From assembly GCA_036873755.1 (NCBI GenBank), contig JAVTVY010006840.1:310001-374000 (forward strand): DNA of 64,000 nt. Direction: 5' to 3'. This document shows positions 12,163 to 19,903 of this stretch, one piece after another (position 1 is the first letter of the stretch; each line of letters begins with the position of its first letter). Below the pieces are notes generated by a model, which worked only from the letters and a program-made list of their open reading frames with translations, had not been told where the DNA came from and ran no database searches. This stretch comes from Hanleya hanleyi. Its lineage: Eukaryota; Mollusca; Polyplacophora; Lepidopleurida; Hanleyidae. Position numbers and translations under genes: made by a program.

Positions 12163-13315
12163 TGGTCCGATGGGGTCGAGTGAGGTATCAAAGTGAAGCT
12201 TAGGTGAGCGGGCATCTAAAGGGCTGGGTGTGGGATTGAAATATCGGCATTGTGCGCATGCGCGGTGGCCGAAGGGTATGAAAATAGCCTTTTTGGAGCT
12301 AGGGGATTGACTACTGGTCCAGTGGGGTCGAGTGAGGTATCGATGTGAAGCATTCGTGAAGGGGCATCTGATGGGCTGGGTGTGGGGTTGAAATATCGGC
12401 ATTCTGCGCATGCGCGGTGGCCCAAGGGTATGGAAATAGCGGTTTTGGAGCTAAGGGAGTCCCTAATGGGCCAATGGAGTCGTATGAGGTATCAAAGTGA
12501 AGCATTCGTGAAGGGGCATCTGATGGACTGGGCGTGGGGTTGAAATATCGGCATTCTGCGCATGCGCGGTGACCCAAGGGTATGGAAATAGCCGGTTTGG
12601 AGCTAGGGGAGCCACTAATGGACCGATGGGGTCGAGTGAGGTATCAAAGTGAAGCATTCGTGAAGGGGCATCTAATGGGCTGGGTGAGGGGTTGACATAT
12701 CGGCCTTCTGCGCATGCGCGGTGACCGAAGGGTATGAAAATAGCCTTTTTGGAACTAGGGGAGCCCCTAGTGGACCGATGGGGTCGAGTGAGGTATCAAA
12801 GTGAAGCATATGTGAAGGGGCATCTGATGGGCTGGGCGCAGGGTTGAACTATCGGCATTCTGCGCATGCGCGGAGGCCCAAGGGTATGGAAATAGACGTT
12901 TTGGAGCTAGGGAAGCCCCTAATGGACCAATGGGGTGGAGTGAGGTATCAAAGTGAAGCATTCGTGAAGGGGCATTTGATGGGCTGGGTGTGGGGTTGAA
13001 ATATCGGCATTCTGCGCATGCGCGGTGGCCGAAGGGTATGATTTTCTTTTTTTTCCTTTTTTTAATAGTAAAAAAAAAATTTTCAACCCCACACCCAGTT
13101 CAGATGCTGCTTCAATTTGAACCTCACTCGACCCACTACCAAAAAAAAAAAAAAAAATTTAGAGTGTATTATACACTCCTGAAGGAGCTAAAAAAATATT
13201 TTTTTTTTTTTGGAGGTAGTGGGTCGAGTGAGGTATCAAATTGAAGCTTAGGTGAAGGAGCATCTGATGGACTGGGTGTGGGGTTGAATTAGGGTCATTC
13301 TGCGCATGCGCGGTG
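12163..13315 (+). repeat. Left subterminal array, ~152-bp units (inverted relative to the right array)
   Basis: Six to seven units start with GGGTCGAGTGAGGTATCAAA, then TGGGCTGGGTGTGGGGTTGA, then TGCGCATGCGC. NRF1-like palindromes sit at 12253, 12405, 12557, 12709, 12861, 13013 and 13301. A related unit begins at about 11510. Between 13045 and 13215 one unit is locally inverted and flanked by long T and A runs. The whole array is the reverse complement of the right array at 22.47-23.52 kb. Confidence 0.9.
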
Positions 13316-13375
13316 GATGGGTACAAGATGGCGGCTGGTGTGAGTGAGTGCAAGAATGTATTCATCCGCGGTCAT

Positions 13376-13520
13376 GTCTACGAAAAGACACGGACTTTAC
13401 CGAAGATACACGGACTTTAACGAAAAGACACGGACGTACACGAAAAGACGCGAAGGTGAACGCCATTGTGGGAAACCTCCCACAGACAGGTCAGTACATG
13501 CATTTCTATGTTGTTCACGC
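13376..13520 (+). repeat. GAAAAGACACGG / CACAGACAGG direct repeat, left copy
   Basis: Several copies of CGAAAAGACACGGAC lead into an ATTGTGGGAAA stretch and CACAGACAGGTCAGTACAT. The same order recurs in the same orientation at about 24100-24310 (twice), outside the right array. The CACAGACAGG part alone also occurs near 22253 and 22370. Confidence 0.8.
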
Positions 13521-13545
13521 ATAATAAAAGGATTGATCTGTAATC

Positions 13546-13573
13546 TGTGTTGTTGTTGTTGTTGTTGTTGCTC
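13546..13573. repeat. (GTT)n microsatellite
   Basis: An eight- to nine-fold GTT run sits just upstream of the first viral gene's promoter. Confidence 0.9.
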
Positions 13574-13639
13574 CCTTTTTGGACTAACCCATCAGAATAG
13601 TACGTATCACGGACTACACCCGTAGAGCTACATCTGGTC

Positions 13640-13646
13640 TATAAAA
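13640..13646 (+). promoter_or_regulatory. TATA box of the first viral gene
   Basis: TATAAAA lies 47 bp before the ATG at 13687, in a context resembling the other viral TATA boxes. Confidence 0.6.
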
Positions 13647-13686
13647 CACGTCCCTCTGGATCCCACACCTTCATTTCTACAGAGCC

Positions 13687-14013
13687 ATGGCGGAGATCCA
13701 GCCCCATGCGACTCGCATTTTACAGTATACCACCGTGGTGAATTCGTTCACGGGTTACCGAGCAGTGGTCCGGTCCATGTTTGCAGATGGCGACGACAAC
13801 GAGGGACGACGCCAGATCCTGAACGAGTTCACAGAAGCGGTCCTCCACAGAGTGCACTCGATGGAGAGGCGTGCCATCACTCACCACTACTGGACTATGA
13901 CAGCCATCCTTGATGCTCGCGCTATGGACCAGGAGCGCTCACGCCGGAACCAGCGCCGGCTGGTTGGCCTCATACTAGTCTGTGCCCTATTCACCCTGGC
14001 GCTGTGGTATTGA
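13687..14013 (+). CDS. Small tail-anchored viral protein, unknown function
   Basis: An intact frame of 108 residues starting at an ATG in a good context (GCCATGG). The N-terminal ~85 residues are soluble and rich in charged residues, with a basic stretch RSRRNQRR at about 84-91. A single hydrophobic segment follows at the very C-terminus (about 93-107, LVGLILVCALFTLALW), so the protein is probably tail-anchored with its bulk in the cytoplasm. It is the first gene of the viral cluster and has its own TATA box. I do not recognise a family. The open frame in a partly decayed element suggests either recent decay elsewhere or chance survival. Confidence 0.6.
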   Translation: MAEIQPHATRILQYTTVVNSFTGYRAVVRSMFADGDDNEGRRQILNEFTEAVLHRVHSMERRAITHHYWTMTAILDARAMDQERSRRNQRRLVGLILVCALFTLALWY

Positions 14014-14016
14014 CAC

Positions 14017-14024
14017 TATAAATA
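14017..14024 (+). promoter_or_regulatory. TATA box of paralog 1
   Basis: TATAAATACGAG starts 4 bp after the stop of the preceding gene and 60 bp before the ATG at 14077. The same 12 bases precede the second paralog. Confidence 0.7.
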
Positions 14025-14076
14025 CGAGGGATGAGACAGAGTGTGTGTCATTCTCCGTTCGACATTTACAGCAAGC

Positions 14077-14577
14077 ATGTCAACTTATCTACGAGCCATC
14101 CTGCCTCTTACACCCAGTGTGAGGTTATACATCTATCAAGATAAAGTCATCCTCGTGAAAGACGATGAAGCTATTTACTGGACGCCCGCTGAGATGCTAT
14201 CGAATACGGTGACGCTACAGCGTGATGGCTGGACTAAATTTAAACGGGTGTTGAGCGGTGAGTTGGACGGAGACCTCATCCACCTGGACAATGCCATCTA
14301 CGTATATTCCGTACCTCCCGTCCACATACGCCCGGGCCGCTACCAAGAGCCTACGCGAAGTATCCTGCTAAGCCCCTCTGTGTGGTCAGCCTTGGAGAAA
14401 ATAGTACCTATTGTGGACCAGTTATTTACACCGGACGACCGATCACCCGACCAATTGGCGTGGGTTCGTGCTATGGAAGACGCGGCGGCTGAACCCCATG
14501 AACAACTACATGAACCCGACGACGGTGCCATTGATTACCCCGCTAGACTCAGTCAGCCCAATGACATGACCACCTGA
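14077..14577 (+). CDS. Small viral protein, paralog 1 of a tandem pair
   Basis: 166 residues from the first ATG (14077); the frame opens earlier but only with a GTG codon. It shares residues 51-69, GWTKFKRVLSGELDGDLIH, with the next gene at exactly the same position. A second similar block contains WSALE (S..VWSALEKIVPIVDQLF). The C-terminal 50 residues are acidic and probably disordered (EPHEQLHEPDDGA). No membrane segment. The two W-centred segments, each preceded by a beta-like stretch, are vaguely like PC4-type single-strand DNA-binding domains, but that is only a guess. Independent TATA box upstream. Function unknown. Confidence 0.65.
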   Translation: MSTYLRAILPLTPSVRLYIYQDKVILVKDDEAIYWTPAEMLSNTVTLQRDGWTKFKRVLSGELDGDLIHLDNAIYVYSVPPVHIRPGRYQEPTRSILLSPSVWSALEKIVPIVDQLFTPDDRSPDQLAWVRAMEDAAAEPHEQLHEPDDGAIDYPARLSQPNDMTT

Positions 14578-14602
14578 TCCTTTGATCTCACGGGGTTCTC
14601 CC

Positions 14603-14610
14603 TATAAATA
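14603..14610 (+). promoter_or_regulatory. TATA box of paralog 2
   Basis: TATAAATACGAGAGACAG, 47 bp before the ATG at 14650; its first 12 bases are the same as at 14017. Confidence 0.7.
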
Positions 14611-14649
14611 CGAGAGACAGTGAAATCTGGTACCATTCACGTACTGACC

Positions 14650-15258
14650 ATGGCGGAGCATATAGTACTGGCGTATTTCAGCTTGACCCCCGAGGTTTTC
14701 CTGCACGTGTATGCGGATAAGGTCGATATCATGGAGGAGGTGGTGGGAGACACGCACCCTACACAACCGTGCCCGGCTCACATTCGTCTGTCCCGGGAGG
14801 GCTGGACCAAATTCAAACGGGTGTTGTCTGGTGAACTGGACGGCGACCTCATCCACGTGTGTCACGATGTGTACATCCGACGCGGCCCTTTCTTTGCTCA
14901 ATTGGCTCGGCTAGATGGAGGTACAGTGCATTTTACCCTTCACCCTGATCTATGGTCTGCATTGGAAGATGCCGTGGTGGATGTGGATGAAGTGCTTATC
15001 AAGCGGTCATCCGACGAGTTGGACTGGTCATTTACCATGACCACTGTGGAAGTCCACGAAGAAAATCAGAAAGAAACTCCGGCCCAAGATATACCCGTTA
15101 TAAATAAACGATATAGATATCCATCATCATTTTGTCACCATAGAAGCGCTGGAGAAGGTGTTGATAACTTATACCAGTCCCGAGCAGTCCGGTGGCGGCC
15201 TGAGATGAAGTGGTATTTGTTCGCTCTTCTATCGAGGCGGCCAAACCTCAGGGGGTAA
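14650..15258 (+). CDS. Small viral protein, paralog 2 of a tandem pair
   Basis: An open frame of 202 residues from the ATG at 14650. Residues 51-69 are identical to paralog 1, although the DNA differs by several bases, all synonymous. A second shared block is PDLWSALEDAVVDVDEVL. After about residue 150 the similarity stops, a TATA-like box (15099) lies inside the frame, and the downstream DNA contains integrase-like peptide in another frame. The original protein was therefore probably shorter, and the last ~50 codons read into the neighbouring gene after loss of a stop. Function unknown. Confidence 0.6.
   Translation: MAEHIVLAYFSLTPEVFLHVYADKVDIMEEVVGDTHPTQPCPAHIRLSREGWTKFKRVLSGELDGDLIHVCHDVYIRRGPFFAQLARLDGGTVHFTLHPDLWSALEDAVVDVDEVLIKRSSDELDWSFTMTTVEVHEENQKETPAQDIPVINKRYRYPSSFCHHRSAGEGVDNLYQSRAVRWRPEMKWYLFALLSRRPNLRG
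15099..15106 (+). promoter_or_regulatory. TATA-like box upstream of integrase
   Basis: TATAAATA, the same octamer as at 14017 and 14603, lies just upstream of the first integrase-like peptide. It sits within the current frame of the preceding gene. Confidence 0.5.
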
Positions 15259-16226
15259 CGCGCCCAAGCGTCCGATTGGTTGGTTAAAGACAAGACACTG
15301 CACTCTTCATCGATCCCGTGGCTGTCCGCGTCGCCATTTTCTACGGAACCGGGTCATCGTGGGAGGAATAGATGCCCAGTGGCAAGCGGATTTGGTCGAT
15401 AGGAGCGCCTTTGCCAAACACAACGATGGGAATCGGTATATCTTGACGTGCATCGATATCCTATCGAAGTATGCGTGGGTGGTACCCATCCGGACGAAAA
15501 CGGGGGCAAATCTCATAGCGGCGTTCAAAGACATCTTCAAGACCGGGCGCAAACCTTTGCATTTGCAAACCGACGAAGGCACGGAATTCCTCAACAGACC
15601 GTTCCAACAGTTTCTGAAAGCCCAGAAGGTGTTTTTCTTCCATACATACAACGAGACCAAGGCTTCCGTGGTGGAAAGGTTCAACAGGACATTCAAAGGC
15701 CGCATGTATAAATATTTCACCTATAAGAATACAAGGCGGTACCTCGATACCCTCCCGAAACTGTAGGGTTACACGAGCCTATCATCGAAGTATAGAGAGA
15801 GCCCGCATTACCGTGACCCAACGCAATGAAGCCCAAGTCCGGCGTGTCTTGTACCCCAGGCCATCGCAGCGAACGACGAAGGCGGTGTACAAGGTCGGGG
15901 ACCCTGTACGGATCAGTAAAGTCAAGGGCAAGTTCGAGAAAAGTTACTTGCCCAACTGGAGCGATGAGCACTTCCTGATTAAGCGGCGCCTACCCCGACA
16001 GCGGCGAGTCTATGAACTGGAAGATCTCCAAGGGGAACCGTTGCTGGGGACGTTTTACGAGACGGAATTACAGCCTGTCGTAAAAACACAGCAAGACTAC
16101 TACACGGTGGAGCAGATTTTGAAAACGAAACGTCGGCGTGGTAAACTGTTTCATTTCGTCAAATGGCAAGGCTGGCCCAGTTCCTTCAATTCCTGGGTGG
16201 CGGCCAACCAGGTGAAACGACTATAA
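15130..16226 (+). pseudogene. Retroviral-type integrase with C-terminal chromodomain, broken
   Basis: The catalytic core is in one frame at 15359-15766: the first acidic residue in QADLVD, the second in LQTDEGTEF, and the glutamate in SVVERFNRTFKG, i.e. a DDE integrase core. A stop near 15764 and a frame change separate it from 15813-16226, which holds an SH3-like segment (VGDPVRISKVKGKFEKSYLP) and a chromodomain (YYTVEQILKTKRRRGKLFHF, VKWQGWP, NSWV). N-terminal sequence upstream of 15359 is interrupted by at least one stop and one frameshift (about 15190-15290). This domain order is that of Polinton/adintovirus integrases, which insert the viral DNA in the host genome. No longer functional as it stands. 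Confidence 0.85.
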
Positions 16227-16228
16227 AG
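16222..16228 (+). promoter_or_regulatory. TATA box of the mucin-like membrane protein
   Basis: TATAAAG overlaps the integrase stop codon (16224-16226) and lies 55 bp before the ATG at 16277. Confidence 0.55.
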
Positions 16229-16276
16229 CCAGACACTACTACCGTCATTCTTCATTCCACGCTCGACCACGGTGCT

Positions 16277-17029
16277 ATGGACAAGCAGCAGCTGCCTGTG
16301 AACACAGCGTCTCCCAAAACGCGCAAAGCGCAAGTGGGCTTTGTGGTGGTATTGCTAACCCTGCTGAGTGTGTTGTACGGAGGTGTGTTTTACGACGTAG
16401 CCTATGTCAGCACGCTACTTAACCAACTTAGGACTCCAGCTGTGAGTGGCAGTGAAACCAGTCTACAGATAGCACCAGTCACCTCCGTGATCGAAACGAG
16501 CCCAGTCATCACCACCACCAAACCCCGTGTACAAGCCACATCGAGCTCCACACCGAGTATACAGTCAACACCTACACCAATTACACCCACTACGTCTGCA
16601 AATCCACCGGATTTCATCCCTCACAGTGAACAGACAACGACGACCGACGTTATACCCACCACCATCATCACTCACAGTGAACAGACAACGACGACCGACG
16701 TTGTACCCACCACCACCACTCCAGTTCACTCGTACCAAATTTACAAGAGCGGGTTACCACGACAGCGCATATACAGCTCGAACCATGGACCCTCAGTGGC
16801 AGCATCCCTTCACTTGCGTCATCGCAGGACCGACGGGCTCCGCCAAAACGCACTTCGTCCGGAAGCTCCTTCAACACGCCGACAGCATGATCATCCCACC
16901 CATTGCTCGAGTCGTGTGGTGTTACGGAGAATGGCAGGCAGCGTATGCAACAATGCCCCACATCACGTGCGTGGAAGGCCTACCCAACCTGGCCGATTTG
17001 GAACCGGACACCTTGGTGGTTCTGGATGA
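16277..17029 (+). CDS. Single-pass membrane protein with Ser/Thr-rich stalk; C-terminus probably corrupted
   Basis: From the ATG at 16277: a short basic N-terminus (SPKTRKAQ), one membrane segment at about residues 20-45 (VGFVVVLLTLLSVLYGGVFY), then about 110 residues dominated by Thr, Ser and Pro. The stalk includes a 51-bp tandem duplication encoding HSEQTTTTDV twice (about 16620-16720). This is the layout of a type II, heavily O-glycosylated surface protein. The frame then runs 245 bp into the ATPase gene in a different frame, giving an arginine- and histidine-rich tail, so the original stop was probably lost through a small indel. It could be a virion membrane or host-interaction protein; I do not recognise a family. 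Confidence 0.55.
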   Translation: MDKQQLPVNTASPKTRKAQVGFVVVLLTLLSVLYGGVFYDVAYVSTLLNQLRTPAVSGSETSLQIAPVTSVIETSPVITTTKPRVQATSSSTPSIQSTPTPITPTTSANPPDFIPHSEQTTTTDVIPTTIITHSEQTTTTDVVPTTTTPVHSYQIYKSGLPRQRIYSSNHGPSVAASLHLRHRRTDGLRQNALRPEAPSTRRQHDHPTHCSSRVVLRRMAGSVCNNAPHHVRGRPTQPGRFGTGHLGGSG

Positions 17030-17391
17030 TCTCATGGCGGAGACGGATGCGCGGGTCACCCAACTCTTTAGCAAAGGCAGCCATCATCGACGGCTCAGCA
17101 TCATCTACATTGTGCAGAATCTGTTCAGTAAAAACAAAGAACATAGGAACATCAGCTTAAATGCCCACTACCTGGTGGTCTTCAAAAACCCGAGATACCA
17201 CTCAACTGCTGCACCTGGCGAGACAGATGTATCCCGGCCGCACACCGTTTGCGTTGGAAGCCTTTAAAGATGCGACAACCCCTCAGCACGGGTATATACT
17301 CTTCGACCTCAAGCAAGCCACCCCCGATCACCTTCGACTACGAACCGGCATCTTTCCCGGAGAGACCCACCACGGGTACATGCAAAAATAA
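16785..17391 (+). pseudogene. A32/FtsK-HerA-type genome packaging ATPase, one frameshift
   Basis: From the ATG at 16785. Walker A is GPTGSAKT (residues 15-22), Walker B is LVVLDDLM (D81, D82), and a sensor-like segment is IIYIVQNLFSK (about 106-116). Homology continues in the +1 frame from about 17195 to the stop at 17391 (motifs LARQMYPG, AFKDAT, HGYILFDLKQ, LRTGIFPGE), so there is one frameshift near residue 137. Beyond it the original frame runs on to a stop at 17267. The combined length, about 200 residues, is what is expected for Polinton/adintovirus ATPases, which pump DNA into the capsid. It overlaps the preceding membrane-protein frame. Confidence 0.85.
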
Positions 17392-17395
17392 TGTA

Positions 17396-17454
17396 AACAC
17401 ACCCACAGTGGCTCCCCAGCTGGAGTGTGTGTGTTTGATGATGGGGATAATAAA
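17396..17454 (+). promoter_or_regulatory. Possible 3' end signal after the ATPase gene
   Basis: An imperfect hairpin (ACACACCCACAG... against ...GTGTGTGTGT) is followed by AATAAA at 17449-17454, about 58 bp after the ATPase stop. This is a plausible polyadenylation signal. Confidence 0.4.
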
Positions 17455-17503
17455 AAGAATTAATACCACAGCATGGTTGACTTTGTCTCTGTTCTCTGAG
17501 GTA

Positions 17504-17512
17504 GATAAAAAG
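17504..17512 (+). promoter_or_regulatory. TATA-like box of the late core gene block
   Basis: GATAAAAAG lies about 41-44 bp before the candidate ATGs at 17545 and 17548. It is less canonical than the other viral boxes. Confidence 0.4.
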
Positions 17513-17547
17513 AGCAGAGTTGTGAGTTCTAGCATTAGTTGTACATG

Positions 17548-17991
17548 ATGTCTGCGCGAGTACGGAAGCACGCTCCGACGCTCCGTGTATTGAAGACGGC
17601 CCCACCCGAGTTGGTCCGAACCATTGTACGCGGTGCGGGCCCTGACCTTGTACGCTGTCTGTGCGAGATCGGGTACAACCTGTTAAAAGGCAACGTACCA
17701 CTGACTCCGGCTCAGAAGACCAAGTTGACCAAGCATAAGGCAGGTCTCCGAACCCTAGTCCAGAAGCGAGTCTCTCAAACACAAAAGAAAAAGGTGTTAC
17801 AGAGAGGCGGCTTTCTCGGGGCCATCTTAGCACCGTTGGCCGCTTCCGTGTTGGGTCCAGTATTGGGTGGACAATCGGCCGACAATGAACCACACGAAAA
17901 AAATGGTCCTCGTCGAACCACGGTTCCTTCAAAACCTCCAATCGCCCTACCCTGTTCCACCTACGGTGAAGACCATAAACACCCTCGATGA
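17548..17991 (+). CDS. Small basic virion-type protein with glycine-rich hydrophobic tail
   Basis: The ATGs at 17545 and 17548 both give the same protein, about 147-148 residues. The first 75 residues are helical and rich in Lys/Arg (VRKHAPTLRVLK, QKTKLTKHKAG, QKKKVLQ). Then comes RGGFLGAILAPLAASVLGPV, a hydrophobic Gly/Ala stretch ending in LGG at about residue 110. A protein of this form is a standard member of Polinton/adintovirus capsid gene blocks and has been compared with adenovirus core proteins; I recall the family pattern, not its precise role. The frame continues 107 bp into the next gene, so a stop just after the GG stretch has probably been lost. Confidence 0.6.
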   Translation: MSARVRKHAPTLRVLKTAPPELVRTIVRGAGPDLVRCLCEIGYNLLKGNVPLTPAQKTKLTKHKAGLRTLVQKRVSQTQKKKVLQRGGFLGAILAPLAASVLGPVLGGQSADNEPHEKNGPRRTTVPSKPPIALPCSTYGEDHKHPR

Positions 17992-18705
17992 AGAGATGCA
18001 ACAAATCTTACAAAGACCGGGGTTAAGCGACAGTGAGAAAGTACAACGGTACAACGAGACGCTTCAACGGTACATGACGTTCATGGACCAATACAAAACC
18101 CTCTCTACCCACCACCACCACGCGACACACCGCCGACCTCAGCACCGCTCCAACAGCCGCCATTACAAGGGGTACCACCCACAGCCCCAAAGTGGGTGGA
18201 AGACAAAGTCCTGAAGAGTGTACCTGCATCGTTCAAGAAACAAGCTGGCCTGGTATTACAACGGATGAAACAGAATCCTAACATGACTTAGAATGATAAA
18301 GGCGAACTACTGGTACAGAATCAAGTGGTCCCCGGGACCCACATGACGGATTTAGTGAATGACCTGATGCGTCAGCGCAGGTCGCACACGGATCCTCGAG
18401 GATGGGAGGTCTTCGCTCAAGGCTTGAAAGACATTCATGTACCACAGGAATTGGTGTTGAGGCTACTGGATTACCCGCTGAGCCTCTCCAGCTATTGTCG
18501 CCGATCTTGAAGCGGGTGGAACCAGGTACGACACCACCACAACGGGCACCTTCTTTCGGCGCCTTTTAAAAAACCACGCTTTGATCAAGACGCATCTCGA
18601 GCCGTGACACGTAGCAAGTCACCGCGACGAACACGACGCCGGACACAGCCGCGGGTACAGGGCACACCTGTGCTGCAAACCAACAGCAGCAGCAGGACAG
18701 CTCAG
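17885..18705 (+). pseudogene. Conserved Polinton core-block protein (KKMVLV type), multiply broken
   Basis: Starts at the ATG at 17885 with HTKKMVLVEPRFL, followed by a helical block (LDEEMQQILQRPGLSDSEKV, then NETLQRYMTFMDQYK). The frame ends at 18214. Further matching peptide lies in another frame from about 18196: a TAG at 18289, then MTDLVNDLMRQRRS and GWEVFAQGLKDI to 18510. A basic tail, RSKSPRRTRRRTQPR, follows in yet another frame near 18610. At least two frameshifts and one stop interrupt it. The architecture (helical head, basic tail) suggests a DNA-binding or capsid-interior protein; the exact role is unknown to me. Confidence 0.6.
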
Positions 18706-18707
18706 TC

Positions 18708-19497
18708 GCCATGTTTACCTCACCCTACCCAGTAACAGTTCGCTGGATGTGTTTCCTGACAACACCTTGGCCAAGTACGTCACCCAGTTACCGCAGCCGT
18801 TGCATTTACCTGGACGATGGGAATGTGGCCTCGTGGATATCCAATACCCTTACTCGTGGTACAACGTGCGAACCAATGAAGTGTGGTACGAGGTGACCTA
18901 CGAAGGAAAAGACACCCGACTCACCCTCCCCGAAGGCCAATACGATACTCCCAAGGAGTTCATGGGTGGGCTCACAAGACTGTTGCATTATAAGGCTCTA
19001 CGGGAGGTCACGAATAGTTCAAGACCCGTCAAAGCCTATCCCTTCAAGAATCACGTGGAATTCGATTACAACGCACACAACGACAAGGCACAGCTCATCC
19101 TCACCGCCAACATGATGTCGTACTGAGTCCTATCCTACAGCAAATGCTGGGTTTCGATCTACAGACGTTCGCTGGTCCCACCGCCCACCAAGGCCAGATC
19201 CCGATGGATATGAAGTCGGGTATGTACGGACTCTACGTCTACTCGGACGTGGTCGACAACCACATCGTGGGCGATATCAACACACCTCTGTTACGAGTGG
19301 TCCCCATTAAAAAAACGTATGGAGATCAAGTTACCCACAGTTTCACTCACATGCTCTACCTACCCGTACGGCAAACCGACATCAACACTATCACGGTGGA
19401 TATAAGAGACGACACGGGACGACCGGTGGCATTCGAACGAGGAAAAGTGGTGCTGACACTTCATTTTCGACAAGCACGTGCTCCCCACTTTGTATAA
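18708..19497 (+). pseudogene. Penton-like minor capsid protein (single jelly roll), two breaks
   Basis: Homologous peptide begins near 18710 with YLTLPSNSSLDVFPDNTLAK. The only nearby ATG (18711) is in a different frame, so the start is damaged. The main frame (ATG 18749) contains GRWECGLVDIQYPYSWYNV and runs to a TGA at 19124-19126, where a one-base frame change leads into 19144-19497 (MLGFDLQTFAG, KSGMYGLYVYSDVV, VDIRDDTGRPVAF, VVLTLHFRQ). Total length of about 260 residues and these motifs fit the Polinton/adintovirus penton protein, which forms the vertices of the icosahedral capsid. It ends in TAATG, overlapping the next start by 1 bp. Confidence 0.8.
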
Positions 19498-19901
19498 TGA
19501 AGATGCCTTACGAGTGCGATGCACTCAGCTATATGGACTATTATGCCCAACAGGCCGGAGGTGGCCTTCCGGTCTTTAGTGGTGCACGCATGCAACGAGG
19601 CCATGGGCTGGGGAACATACTCGGGAGTATCGTCAAAACGTTCCTGCCATTGGTGACGCGTGGGGTGAAAGCGATCGGCAAACAAGCGGTACGCAGTGGA
19701 TTGCAAGTCGCCGGTGATGTCTTGGGGGATACGGCACCCAAAGAAGCCTTGAAACGGCGGGCAAAAGAAGCGGGAGGCGTCTTGGTCGCCAAAGCACAAC
19801 GCACCGTAGGGAATAAAAGACCTGCACCACCGAGACCACGCACCAGTCGACGACCGACCCAGGGACGACGCACATCGAAGACCCAGGATATCTTTTCTTA
19901 A
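19497..19901 (+). CDS. pVI-like basic, amphipathic virion protein
   Basis: Intact, 134 residues. The ATG overlaps the stop of the penton gene by one base (TAATG), so the two were probably coupled. The N-terminus ends in AQQAGGGLPVFSGARMQRG, whose GG/G-rich stretches resemble cleavage sites for adenovirus-type proteases. It is followed by an amphipathic region, HGLGNILGSIVKTFLPLV to SGLQVAGDVLGD (about 35-85), and a very basic, Pro/Arg-rich tail (APPRPRTSRRPTQGRRTSK). Position and form match the small protein that Polintons encode between penton and hexon, often likened to adenovirus pVI. The membrane-lytic or cement role is inference. Confidence 0.65.
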   Translation: MKMPYECDALSYMDYYAQQAGGGLPVFSGARMQRGHGLGNILGSIVKTFLPLVTRGVKAIGKQAVRSGLQVAGDVLGDTAPKEALKRRAKEAGGVLVAKAQRTVGNKRPAPPRPRTSRRPTQGRRTSKTQDIFS

Positions 19902-19903
19902 AC

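Noticed and set aside
11965..12961. Minus-strand frames with repeated AHAQNADIS and TSLDPIGP motifs
   Set aside because: They follow the 152-bp subterminal units and have no domain.
14041..14076. Extended N-terminus of paralog 1
   Set aside because: The longer frame starts at GTG and overlaps the presumed leader; the ATG at 14077 fits the TATA spacing and aligns residue by residue with paralog 2.
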